A stretch of 59,982 bases of DNA from a virus, in IMG/VR virus record IMGVR_UViG_3300035698_017647, positions 1 through 59,982 of that record; one strand, 5' to 3'. The notes under the pieces were generated by a model, which saw only the letters and a program-made list of their open reading frames with translations, had not been told where the DNA came from and made no database searches. A program made the position numbers and the translations under genes. Shown here piece by piece: positions 1 to 7,224 of the stretch; within the stretch, counting starts at the first letter, position 1; every line of letters begins with the position of its first letter.

Positions 1-2
1 TA

Positions 3-293
3 TACTTCTTGACTCTAAGCAAATCTTCGGACAAGAATGACAGAGATAATAGCTCTATGACTATTATGCATGATCCTCATGCAAAGAGTGATAAGGCTAG
101 ACAGATTGCGAAGTACTTCAAATTGTACTCCCCAAAGGGTATTACTGAAGGTTGTATGCTATCCATTACCCAGATGACTGGGAAAGGTGACGACCAACAA
201 AAGGTTGAACACGTTATTCCTATGGCTGGTGATGAATGCTTTGTACTCAGAACTTTAGTTCAAACAGCTATTAGTAGCTCATTAAACTGGTAA
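3..293 (+). CDS. Hypothetical protein, 5' end outside window
   Basis: The frame is open from the left edge (codons begin at base 3), so this is the C-terminal part of a longer protein; the first possible internal start is a TTG at 9. At least 97 residues are visible, hydrophilic at first (several Asp, Lys, Ser) and then mixed, ending in SSSLNW. I do not recognise a domain. It is followed after 44 bases by a gene with a good Shine-Dalgarno (AAAGGA), so it is probably co-transcribed with the rightward block. Confidence 0.7.
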   Translation, partial: YFLTLSKSSDKNDRDNSSMTIMHDPHAKSDKARQIAKYFKLYSPKGITEGCMLSITQMTGKGDDQQKVEHVIPMAGDECFVLRTLVQTAISSSLNW

Positions 294-337
294 GAGACAA
301 CCAGTAACCCAATCTTTGAACCACAAAAGGAAATTAG

Positions 338-922
338 ATGAAAGAAAGAGAACTCGCTCAGAGGTTACTAGCCGTTGAGGAGCTTTGTACTACTGCATTG
401 AACAGTGGAAGACCAATGCTTACGTATGATTTTGATCTACTCAATCAGATCAAGGCTATAGCAGTGGACAAGGATAATATCTCTAGTATTGCAGGGAAAG
501 ATATTAAACCTCTGCAACATGTAATTATATCATGTGGTGTATCCAAACGTGATACAAGGATTGCTATTGGAATAGTCATTGAATACAAAGATGAAAATTC
601 AATTGAATTCTTTCGTGGTGTACCTAACTCTAATACCCTCGATAAAGGTGGATACGATGCCATCTACTTTGGATTAACTCAGCTAATGTCCCTGAAGAAC
701 AATCCTGCTTGTCCAATCGAGGTTAGATGCAGTAACCAAATGGTTGTTGAGCAACTTAATAATAGAATGAAAATAGAATCAGAGGTCCTTAAAAGGAAGA
801 GAGATTCTATTCTTGAACTACACAACAGTCTTCCAGTTACTGTCTCTGTAATCTGGAGACCAGAAAACAGTACCATCAGTCTAGCTGCTGCAGAAGCAGC
901 ATCCCGCCAAGCATTCCGCTAA
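338..922 (+). CDS. RNase H-like fold protein with degenerate active site
   Basis: 194 residues. Residues about 60-190 follow the pattern of the RVT_3 / RNase HI-like family: a first strand pair (IISCGVSK, IAIGIVIEYK), a helix where the family has AEYxAL (here GGYDAIYFGL), a strand with the family's DSxLVVxQ (here CSNQMVVEQL), and a final strand plus helix like RxxNxxADxLA (here RPENSTISLAAAEA). The acidic catalytic residues expected at the first strand, the DS position and the final AD position are replaced by other residues. From this I infer a non-catalytic nucleic-acid-binding or structural role. The start has AAAGGA upstream. The fold is my pattern match, not a search result. Confidence 0.75.
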   Translation: MKERELAQRLLAVEELCTTALNSGRPMLTYDFDLLNQIKAIAVDKDNISSIAGKDIKPLQHVIISCGVSKRDTRIAIGIVIEYKDENSIEFFRGVPNSNTLDKGGYDAIYFGLTQLMSLKNNPACPIEVRCSNQMVVEQLNNRMKIESEVLKRKRDSILELHNSLPVTVSVIWRPENSTISLAAAEAASRQAFR

Positions 923-946
923 ACCTTTTCCCTCTTCGGAGAAAAA

Positions 947-1570
947 ATGAGCGATTACGAACTCGATGATGACGAGATTCAACAGATGTATGAAAACGAC
1001 CCTGATTCCCTCAGTCCTGAGGACGTCTTCACAATGGTCATGCTCAACAAAAAAGACATGAAAAAAGTGTGGGTCCAACTAGAAGATAAGGATGGGGATA
1101 AGATCGAGCTTGCTGACATGATGGAAGAACTGATCAATTATATGAAAGATAAGATGTCTGAAGAATCAGGCAATCAAATCACTGATCAAATCATGCCATT
1201 AATGACCCAGGCTGTAGTTAGTGGTCTTGGTAGAATGCTTGGTATCCAGGCAACATCCTTCTTTCTTACAGACCCTACTACTCGTATCGCTCTAGTCTAT
1301 ATGATGATGGTTTCATTCATTTTGTATAAGATGGTACAAGTCAAAGGATTGACTATCAATACAGTGGAAGAAGAGGTAGATCAAGAAGAGATCGCAGAGA
1401 TCGAACGTAAGTCTGAAGCTAGTAGAATCGCCAACATGAGTGCAATGCTAGGGATGGACCCACGCGAAGCTTTGAATAAGATGATTGATAATGGTGACCT
1501 GACAGAAGAGGACCTCAAAGATCTGTTAGGTAATGCTAGAAAGCAGAAAAAAGATGAGCCAGAAGACTGA
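947..1570 (+). CDS. Hypothetical acidic protein with one membrane segment
   Basis: 207 residues. The N-terminal 100 residues are strongly acidic. Residues about 113-132 are hydrophobic and rich in Met, Leu, Val and Ile (core ALVYMMMVSFILYKM) and could form one membrane helix, followed by a charged C-terminal tail with many Glu, Asp and Lys that looks helical. No signal peptide is seen. It starts after TCGGAGAAAAA, a usable ribosome site, and its end overlaps the next gene's start. I do not recognise a family; a membrane-associated phage protein is an inference. Confidence 0.8.
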   Translation: MSDYELDDDEIQQMYENDPDSLSPEDVFTMVMLNKKDMKKVWVQLEDKDGDKIELADMMEELINYMKDKMSEESGNQITDQIMPLMTQAVVSGLGRMLGIQATSFFLTDPTTRIALVYMMMVSFILYKMVQVKGLTINTVEEEVDQEEIAEIERKSEASRIANMSAMLGMDPREALNKMIDNGDLTEEDLKDLLGNARKQKKDEPED

Positions 1571-2111
1571 TAATCCACTAGGTATATTTGGAAAAGACTA
1601 TCTTGTTAATACAAGTGCCCATGCAGGCATCTATCTTAAACCTCATGAATTTACTTTGGAACTTTATCCAGCAGGATATACTCAAAAATCAAACAAAAAT
1701 AAACATAGTAGACAGAAAACCTTACGTGCTTTATGGGAAATAGCTGTTGTTCTGAAAACAGAAAACCAACTATTTCCTTTTGAAACAATTCAACATAATA
1801 TTTGCTTGATACATGATAAGGATAATTCTAGAGATAAACATGCTATGCACGTCATCTTAGAATCTCCTTTTCAAGGAAATCTTCTTCAATCTTTAGATGG
1901 ATGTGATCTAGGATATGTACCTAAAAGAATCTCATCATCTATTCATACTAATACTCGTATGATTACAGAAGGTCGTATCTTCAAAGTACGTGCTAACTGG
2001 CACAAAAAATATTACACGGCTAAAGTTATTTTGAGTTACAACACCAATAAATCATCTTTCTCAGACTTTAGTTCTAATGTAAGATTCTCAGACATGATGA
2101 GTGAGATTTAA
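1554..2111 (+). CDS. HIRAN-domain protein
   Basis: About 185 residues from the ATG at 1554; an in-frame ATG at 1533 would add seven residues. Residues about 85-130 fit the HIRAN pattern: a strand with HNICLIHDKDN, then DKHAMHVI (family: D-x-x-A-hhh-V) and GCDLGYVPKRIS (family: hGYhPxxhA). HIRAN domains bind 3' DNA ends and usually sit on helicases such as HLTF or on nucleases; here the domain is nearly alone. The N-terminal 60 residues are basic and unassigned. The gene overlaps its upstream neighbour by 17 bases and shares TAATG with the next gene, suggesting translational coupling. A DNA-end or stalled-fork binding role is inferred. Confidence 0.8.
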   Translation: MSQKTDNPLGIFGKDYLVNTSAHAGIYLKPHEFTLELYPAGYTQKSNKNKHSRQKTLRALWEIAVVLKTENQLFPFETIQHNICLIHDKDNSRDKHAMHVILESPFQGNLLQSLDGCDLGYVPKRISSSIHTNTRMITEGRIFKVRANWHKKYYTAKVILSYNTNKSSFSDFSSNVRFSDMMSEI

Positions 2112-2746
2112 TGTTCAAAGCATTTGTACATGGCATTGATGCTAACCAACACGACTTAGTCATCAAGATGCTTTCCTTCCTGACCGACGATAAAGTAGAA
2201 GTAGTTGACTTAAGAAGTTTTGACATTGAATACAAAGAAACTGATGTGGTTCTAGTCTACGGACAAAAGGCACAGCGTATGCTTAAAGACGCTATTTGTC
2301 TAATGAAAATAGAATTTCCTGAACCACTCAAATTGGACGCGATCTTTGGTGAGAAAGAAGACCGTGAGCAGGCATGGACAAAGCTCATGCAGCTCAAAAG
2401 GACACTTGTAAATAGTGATATGGAAGCCATACCTACTACTACGGCTAGTAAGCCGACTGGAAAGACGCTAAAACTAACTGAAGAGCTTCCTTCTAAACTC
2501 ACTGCAGCCAGTGTAGAAAAATTAGAAAGACAACAAAGAGATCAAGGTATATCCCACTGGTTAGGTTATACAAAATCTGGAAAATCATTCCGGGTTACCA
2601 TTGAACCTGAGACAGATACAGCTGATATCAATATAACATTTGCTGAACTGTATGCAGTGACGGGACTAAAGGAGGATTTTCGAGCAAAGGAGCTTGAATT
2701 TGTCTATAAACTCCCTGATTCTACTGGGAAAACTACTACTAAGTGA
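2111..2746 (+). CDS. Hypothetical protein, unassigned
   Basis: 211 residues beginning in TAATG overlap with the HIRAN gene. An N-terminal alpha/beta region (about 1-100) contains alternating hydrophobic strands such as DVVLVYGQKAQ. It is followed by a Thr/Lys-rich linker (about 108-135) and a C-terminal basic region with a WLGYTKSGKSFRV stretch. Two domains joined by a flexible linker is the simplest reading. I do not recognise a family. Confidence 0.8.
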   Translation: MFKAFVHGIDANQHDLVIKMLSFLTDDKVEVVDLRSFDIEYKETDVVLVYGQKAQRMLKDAICLMKIEFPEPLKLDAIFGEKEDREQAWTKLMQLKRTLVNSDMEAIPTTTASKPTGKTLKLTEELPSKLTAASVEKLERQQRDQGISHWLGYTKSGKSFRVTIEPETDTADINITFAELYAVTGLKEDFRAKELEFVYKLPDSTGKTTTK

Positions 2747-2780
2747 AGTTGTTACTCAGACAATCAAACAAGGAATAATA

Positions 2781-2837
2781 ATGTTGGACACAAGACTAGA
2801 AGCCTATGTTCAGCATTTGAAAACAAGAGGAGATTAA
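2781..2837 (+). CDS. Possible 18-residue leader ORF
   Basis: In the 93-base gap before the AAA ATPase there is an ATG at 2781 with AAGGAATAATA just upstream and 18 codons ending in TAA at 2835-2837, three bases before the ATPase ATG. It may be a leader peptide for translational coupling or a chance ORF; the ribosome site is the only support. Confidence 0.3.
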   Translation: MLDTRLEAYVQHLKTRGD

Positions 2838-2839
2838 AT

Positions 2840-4291
2840 ATGACTAAACAAGTTGTCCAAACGGTCGACATAGAGCAAGGGTCTCGCTACGAAGATTCGT
2901 TAGACGAACTTGCTGCTCTCATCAAAGCCCGCGTTCCAATTATCTGGGTCGTTACCCACGAAGAAAGTAGATTTATTTTAGACTTTAAACAGCGTATCGC
3001 AAAGCCTCATCATCGTCAAATGTGGATATGGAGTTCTTACCAAGGACTCATCAGAATAAATAACAAGATGGGAATTGGAAAGGCTGAGGGTGAAGAAAAG
3101 GATACTCACGCCGCACAAAAAGCTTTGACTCGCATTGCTGAGATGCCTAAAACAAAAGGAGAAGAGAAGGGTATTTGTTATATCATGCGTGATATGCATA
3201 TCGTTCTCGAGGGTAAGATTGTTCGTCAAATGCGTGATATGTTTGAGCATCTAATTGGACATGGTAAAACTCTCATTATTGTTGCACCAATGATGGCACA
3301 TGGTGCTGGTGGTACATCAGCCGGTCTGCCTCCAACCATGGAAAAACAAATTTCTGTAGTTCATTATGAATTACCAAACTTTGAACGCATTAAAGCTCGC
3401 TCAGCTGATATTCTTACTCAGATGGGAACTGGTTTAAAACAGCCAGACAACAATATTGTTCTTTCTTATACTGACCATGAAATGACTACATTTGCTAAGG
3501 CATTACGCGGTCTGACCCTCCTAGAAGTAGACAATGCTGTAGCAACAAGCATGACTCACTTGAAAAAACTCCACGTAAAAAAGCTTATTAACGAGAAGAA
3601 ACAAATCATTGCACGTTCAGATATTCTAGAATTCGTTGACACAGATGTCAATTTAGAAGACGTCGGTGGATTAGACTTAGCTAAGGAATACCTACTTAAG
3701 TATACTAATGCACAGTCTGATGCAGCCAAGGAATTTGGGGTTGAGCCATTAAAAGGTGTTATTCTTACCGGAATTCCAGGAACAGGAAAATCTTTATTCT
3801 CCAAAGTAATTGGTAAGTTGTGGAATGAACCCCTACTTAGATTAGATATAGGTCGTGTAATGGGTAGTCTAGTAGGTCAGTCTGAAGGTAAGATGAGAGA
3901 GGTCATCCGCCTTGTTGAAGCTATAAGTCCTTGCGTTACCGGAGATACGGAAATTCTACTCGGGAATGGGAATACATACACAGCTAAGAGATTACATGAA
4001 TTACTGACGGGTAGTAATCCATGGGACGCTGAATCAATGTATGCTGTCACAGTTAATGAAGATGGAACTAGGGTGCCTACAAAAATCCATACAATAATCA
4101 GAAAAGATGGTAGTAACAAGCGCATGTTGAGGATTACGTTGGAAAACAATCGTTCAATTACTGTCACAGAGAACCATAAGTTTCTAGTAAAAGACACAGA
4201 TAATTACTTCGATGGTAAAGAATTTTTCAAGTGGGTGGAAGCAAAGGATCTTACAAAAGAAGATGACTTAGTGGAACTTGACAGTGTGTGA
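2840..4291 (+). CDS. Ycf46-like AAA ATPase, N-terminal half with N-intein
   Basis: 483 residues. Residues 1-364 are extein. The N-terminal region has the Ycf46-type opening (ALIKARVPIIWVVTHEESR, then WIWSSYQGLIRI), followed by an AAA module with Walker A GIPGTGKS at residues 311-318 and a pore-loop-like GSLVGQSEGKMR. The extein stops at AISP, immediately before Walker B. From Cys365 the protein is an N-intein (CVTGDTEILL; later TENH), and it ends with a TGA at 4289-4291. The rest of the ATPase is encoded from 4347. A ribosome site, AGAGGAGA, precedes the ATG. Ycf46 proteins are AAA ATPases of unknown function in cyanobacteria and algal plastids. Trans-splicing of the two halves is inferred from intact intein motifs. 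Confidence 0.9.
   Translation: MTKQVVQTVDIEQGSRYEDSLDELAALIKARVPIIWVVTHEESRFILDFKQRIAKPHHRQMWIWSSYQGLIRINNKMGIGKAEGEEKDTHAAQKALTRIAEMPKTKGEEKGICYIMRDMHIVLEGKIVRQMRDMFEHLIGHGKTLIIVAPMMAHGAGGTSAGLPPTMEKQISVVHYELPNFERIKARSADILTQMGTGLKQPDNNIVLSYTDHEMTTFAKALRGLTLLEVDNAVATSMTHLKKLHVKKLINEKKQIIARSDILEFVDTDVNLEDVGGLDLAKEYLLKYTNAQSDAAKEFGVEPLKGVILTGIPGTGKSLFSKVIGKLWNEPLLRLDIGRVMGSLVGQSEGKMREVIRLVEAISPCVTGDTEILLGNGNTYTAKRLHELLTGSNPWDAESMYAVTVNEDGTRVPTKIHTIIRKDGSNKRMLRITLENNRSITVTENHKFLVKDTDNYFDGKEFFKWVEAKDLTKEDDLVELDSV
3932..4288 (+). mobile_element. Split intein, N-terminal half
   Basis: 119 residues. It begins at Cys with CVTGDTEILL (intein block A), and block B is visible as RSITVTENHKFLV with its T-x-x-H. 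No endonuclease domain lies in frame; translation stops right after the splicing core. The matching C-intein is at 4347-4451. Confidence 0.88.
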
Positions 4292-4357
4292 ACACACGGA
4301 ATTACTCTTTGTAGATCTTGTCATCTAAAACATCATAGGAAGAAACATGAAGATTAA
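4292..4357 (+). pseudogene. Remnant of an HNH endonuclease between intein halves
   Basis: Directly after the TGA that ends the N-intein, the same frame continues for 21 codons and then meets TAA. It reads THGITLCRSCHLKHH and then RKKHED. LC-x-x-CH-x-x-HH is the typical C-terminal end of an HNH nuclease (final His region of HNH). The upstream catalytic part is missing. I interpret this as a fossil of the homing endonuclease that once sat between the N- and C-intein parts of a continuous intein. The C-intein ATG (4347) lies inside it in another frame. Confidence 0.65.
4337..4342 (+). promoter_or_regulatory. Ribosome binding site for the split-off C-intein gene
   Basis: AGGAAG lies four bases before the ATG at 4347. 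It supports independent translation of the C-intein plus C-extein polypeptide, rather than readthrough from the N-half, which is in a different frame. The site is made of bases from the HNH remnant. Confidence 0.55.
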
Positions 4358-4451
4358 AACAATAGAAGAAGTTCCTTCAGAGAAGTGGGTCTATGATCCA
4401 GTTTGTAGTAGACCAAATACGTACATTAGTAATGGACTAGTGAGTCACAAT
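4347..4451 (+). mobile_element. Split intein, C-terminal half
   Basis: 35 residues. Block F is visible as WVYDPVCS and block G as NGLVSHN followed by extein Cys at 4452-4454. The short length matches natural C-inteins. It pairs with the N-half at 3932-4288, only 58 bases away. Confidence 0.88.
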
Positions 4452-5144
4452 TGTGTCCTCTGGATGGATGAAGTTGAAAAAGCATTATCTGGTACAAAGA
4501 GTTCTAACCTTAGTGATGGTGGTACGATGAGCCGTGTGTTTGGTACGCTACTCCATGCTATGCAGGATAGAATGGAGGGTGTAACAATCATTGCTACTTC
4601 GAATGATATTTCAGCTCTGCCTCCTGAGTTCATTCGTAGATTTAACGATGTATTCTTTGTTGATTTACCAGGACCTGATGAGCGATGGGAAATCTTCGAT
4701 ATTCATCTTCGTAAACGTAAACGTAACATTAAAAATTTCACCAAGCATAAACAGACTTTGTTAAATGCATCCGTGGATTATACAGGAGCTGAAATTGAGA
4801 AAGCTATTAAGCATGCCATCGCTGCTGCATTCCATGCTGGACATAAAGATGTAAATGGTAAAGACCTTCTTGCCGCCTTGGAAAATACCAAACCAATCTC
4901 TATAACAATGAAGGATCAAATCAAGAAGATTAAGGATAAGGCACGAGGCCGATTCCTCTATGCAAGTAGTTGGGCAGAAGCAAATAGTACTAGTAGACAA
5001 GTCACCTCAAAAAGTGGTAAAAAGCTTGATGTAAATGAAGCTCTTGATGACTTGGATGAATTAGTTAAGACCAAGAAAGAAAAGAATAAGAATGAAATCG
5101 ATAGTCGAGATAATCGCTTTGATTCTATTCTTGACGAAGACTAA
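4347..5144 (+). CDS. Ycf46-like AAA ATPase, C-terminal half with C-intein
   Basis: 265 residues. Residues 1-35 are a C-intein ending NGLVSHN, followed by the +1 Cys. The extein resumes as CVLWMDEVEKAL, which is the Walker B motif (hhhhDE), then sensor-1 (TIIATSN) and the arginine-finger region PPEFIRRFND, as in AAA proteins. The C-terminal 60 residues are a charged, Lys/Glu/Asp-rich tail. Joined to the N-half it would give a continuous protein of about 594 residues in which the junction reads AISP then CVLWMDE. Both halves are needed for ATP hydrolysis, since Walker A is on one and Walker B on the other. The next genes are the DUF1257 and DUF2997-like partners. Confidence 0.9.
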   Translation: MKIKTIEEVPSEKWVYDPVCSRPNTYISNGLVSHNCVLWMDEVEKALSGTKSSNLSDGGTMSRVFGTLLHAMQDRMEGVTIIATSNDISALPPEFIRRFNDVFFVDLPGPDERWEIFDIHLRKRKRNIKNFTKHKQTLLNASVDYTGAEIEKAIKHAIAAAFHAGHKDVNGKDLLAALENTKPISITMKDQIKKIKDKARGRFLYASSWAEANSTSRQVTSKSGKKLDVNEALDDLDELVKTKKEKNKNEIDSRDNRFDSILDED

Positions 5145-5170
5145 TTAGTTAACAAAAACAAGGAGATAAG

Positions 5171-5569
5171 ATGAGTCATTGGACGACCTGCAAGACAAAC
5201 ATTAGAGAAAAAGATGCACTGAAGAAAGCTTTAGACCGACTGGAATTTAAGTATTCGACAGATAGTAATCAGTCTGTTACTCAGGCTGGTACAACATCTA
5301 AAACAGAAATTAAACTCGACCAAGCAGTTGGGTTTACCCGCGAGAAAGATGGTACGTTTGCCATGGTAGGTGATTTTTATTATTCTACCAACCCAAAGTT
5401 GAAACAATACTATTACAATAAAGACAAATTCTCTACTGACCTTCAGACTGCCTATGCAATCGAGGAAAGTATTCTTCGTCTCGAAGAACAGCAATTCTCA
5501 TGTATTGAAAACGAAGAAGGTGTAATCGGCAAAGACAATCTCATCCACATGACCTTTGAAAGATTATAA
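5171..5569 (+). CDS. DUF1257 (Ycf35-like) protein
   Basis: 132 residues. The start MSHWTTCKTNIREKDALKKA matches the strongly conserved opening of the DUF1257/Ycf35 family (MSHF-x-x-I-K-T-x-I), and the mid-part has the family's YxxNPKLKQYY-type stretch. Ycf35 is a plastid and cyanobacterial protein of unknown function that also occurs in other bacteria and phages. Here it sits just after the Ycf46-like ATPase and before a DUF2997-like gene. The ribosome site is AAGGAG. Function is unknown; partnership with the ATPase is inferred from adjacency. Confidence 0.88.
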   Translation: MSHWTTCKTNIREKDALKKALDRLEFKYSTDSNQSVTQAGTTSKTEIKLDQAVGFTREKDGTFAMVGDFYYSTNPKLKQYYYNKDKFSTDLQTAYAIEESILRLEEQQFSCIENEEGVIGKDNLIHMTFERL

Positions 5570-5763
5570 TGAAACTGAAAAAAAGGATACGTAAGCTAAT
5601 AGAAGTTTTGGATCAAAAACATGAAGTCGAGCCTGAAAGCTGTGTTGTCAATGCACTGTTCGATTCTCTTCGCTGGAAATCAGATGATGAAATCAGTGAC
5701 CTATGGGACTGTTTAGACCCAGACGTAAAACTAGTTCTTAAAACTCTCACAAGTAAGGAGTAA
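5569..5763 (+). CDS. Small hypothetical protein in the Ycf46/DUF1257 module
   Basis: 64 residues, overlapping the DUF1257 stop by one base (TAATG). The N-terminus is basic (KLKKRIRKL) and the rest acidic and helical, with two Trp. I do not recognise it. Its tight coupling between DUF1257 and the DUF2997-like gene suggests it belongs to the same functional unit. Confidence 0.8.
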   Translation: MKLKKRIRKLIEVLDQKHEVEPESCVVNALFDSLRWKSDDEISDLWDCLDPDVKLVLKTLTSKE

Positions 5764-5765
5764 TC

Positions 5766-5951
5766 ATGGCACTTGTATATGTAACAATCGACCCAAAGAC
5801 AAGTATTCGTAAGTATGAAATCGAAGGCATCGGTGGTGTTGCCTGTGATGAGATCACAGAGAAGCTCATTGAATCCAATGAACAGCTTGACCATCAGTAC
5901 ACCGAAGAGCATGATGAACCACAAGAGCTTCCTGACTATGCTGAAGATTGA
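5766..5951 (+). CDS. DUF2997-like small protein
   Basis: 61 residues. The pattern of a short beta-rich start (VYVTIDPKTSIRKYEIEG), a GIGGVACDEITEKLIE segment with a single conserved Cys, and an acidic Pro-containing C-terminus (ELPDYAED) resembles DUF2997, whose members carry a GFxGxxCxxxT motif and often neighbour DUF1257 genes. It follows AAGGAGTAATC, a strong ribosome site. The assignment rests on the motif and its neighbours. Confidence 0.75.
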   Translation: MALVYVTIDPKTSIRKYEIEGIGGVACDEITEKLIESNEQLDHQYTEEHDEPQELPDYAED

Positions 5952-5960
5952 AGTTGTTAA

Positions 5961-6971
5961 GTGTTAAACATTCTGAATGTCTCCCCAGAAGCTAGGCTTG
6001 AAGTGAACGCCCTGTTCCTTCAGCCTAGCTTCTGGTGTGCTCGCAACTGCCCTGGTTGCTATGTTAAAGCCCATTATAATGGTGGACCTCAGTCCTATCA
6101 TCTTCCTTACCAAGAGCAAATACAAATATTTACACTCTTTTATGAAGGAATTGTAGCTTGGGCAAACCAAATTACTATTGCTATCGACAACCTTCCTGCC
6201 TATGAAAACAACCCTTTAGTGAGAAGAAGTAGTAGAAATAACCTCATTAGCATGTTTGAAGAGGTTCTATTAGCTTTAAGTACGGATAGTCTAATAGAAC
6301 ACCCAGAGGTTCATCTTACTTTCCGGAGTCTAGACACTCTTCTGGACTATATGAATATCAGTCATGGACGATGGTCAGAGTTAAAAAATATAAATATGAT
6401 AACTCTGAGCAATATAACAGAGAAGGATATTGTTAGTCTTGGTAAACAAAAGTCACTTTTAGGATACGTTCCTCTCAATTATAATCACATGTGTCAACCA
6501 AATGTGACATCTACTAACGTGAACAAGTATGTAAAACACTTGATTAAGGTAGGTGAAGTAGTAGATAGCATCTATATGGTACTATTTAAGAAACCTTTAG
6601 GAATGCCAAGCAACTCTGAAGAAGATGAAGCCAACCTTTCTGGGTCACTGAGATACATTCAAACAATGAAAGAAAGACTACCTCAACACATTAGTGATAA
6701 GATTCATATTGACGGATGTATTGAAGATGCTCAGAATTTTCTGCAGACAGGTTTTGGATGTAGTTCCAATTGTTCTCGTTTCCAGGTGTGGCCAGATGGG
6801 TCAGTGTCTGGATGTGCATATGCATGGAAATCTAATACTCCAGAAGCAAAGACAGCAGAAGATGTACTCACTAATATTAGATTAGCTAGAGGTTTCTATG
6901 ATTTCGAACAATGTAACCTTCCCAGGCTTCTCGATCATATCCAACGACGACCCACTGGTATATACCGCTAA
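5961..6971 (+). CDS. Radical SAM protein with SPASM-like C-terminus
   Basis: 336 residues from a GTG start. Residues about 25-34 contain CARNCPGCYV, the C-x3-C-x2-C motif that binds the radical-SAM 4Fe-4S cluster. Near residues 270-290, CSSNCSRFQVWPDGSVSGC resembles the cysteine-bearing end of SPASM/Twitch proteins (F-x-hxxDGxhxxC), which hold further Fe-S clusters and often modify peptides. The middle has the alternating strands of a partial TIM barrel. The substrate is unknown. It follows the Ycf46/DUF1257/DUF2997 genes with a nine-base gap and could act with them. Translation may be affected by the stem-loop just after the start codon. Confidence 0.85.
   Translation: MLNILNVSPEARLEVNALFLQPSFWCARNCPGCYVKAHYNGGPQSYHLPYQEQIQIFTLFYEGIVAWANQITIAIDNLPAYENNPLVRRSSRNNLISMFEEVLLALSTDSLIEHPEVHLTFRSLDTLLDYMNISHGRWSELKNINMITLSNITEKDIVSLGKQKSLLGYVPLNYNHMCQPNVTSTNVNKYVKHLIKVGEVVDSIYMVLFKKPLGMPSNSEEDEANLSGSLRYIQTMKERLPQHISDKIHIDGCIEDAQNFLQTGFGCSSNCSRFQVWPDGSVSGCAYAWKSNTPEAKTAEDVLTNIRLARGFYDFEQCNLPRLLDHIQRRPTGIYR
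5985..6035 (+). other. 14-bp perfect inverted repeat at start of radical SAM gene
   Basis: CCAGAAGCTAGGCT at 5985-5998 is perfectly repeated in inverse as AGCCTAGCTTCTGG at 6022-6035. The stem can extend by about five more pairs (TGAAG with CTTCA) past a mismatch or bulge. The loop is short. It begins 24 bases into the coding region and has no following T-run, so it is not a classical terminator; mRNA structure affecting early translation or RNA processing is one possibility. Confidence 0.7.
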
Positions 6972-7224
6972 ATATGATATAGGAGATAAATTCCTACTTG
7001 TTTTGAACGATACGTTTTCAGAAGAAATATGTAGTAAACTAGAAGGTAAACAGGTTATATTAAAGATTCAAGGATATATCACAACACCCACCGAGAAAGC
7101 TATGTTCTACAGTGTTCAAGAAATCAGTGCAGAAAAAGAAACCTACTGGCTTCTGAAAGAAGCTGACCTAGATAGCTTTGTCTACTTGGCAGATAGTGAA
7201 AGGTTCGTGCTAATCGATGTCTGA
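6898..7224 (+). CDS. Hypothetical protein, unassigned
   Basis: 108 residues if translation begins at the ATG at 6898, which overlaps the radical SAM gene by 74 bases; no later ATG lies near its end, though a CTG at 6952 exists. It is strand-rich (KFLLVLNDTF, VILKIQGYI), suggesting a small beta-barrel or sandwich. It overlaps the next gene by eight bases. I do not recognise a family. Confidence 0.65.
   Translation: MISNNVTFPGFSIISNDDPLVYTAKYDIGDKFLLVLNDTFSEEICSKLEGKQVILKIQGYITTPTEKAMFYSVQEISAEKETYWLLKEADLDSFVYLADSERFVLIDV

Noticed and set aside
3932-4451. Translational readthrough of the TGA to give one continuous intein protein
   Set aside because: The C-intein is in a different frame and the readthrough frame meets TAA at 4355; a split intein with its own ribosome site explains the data better.
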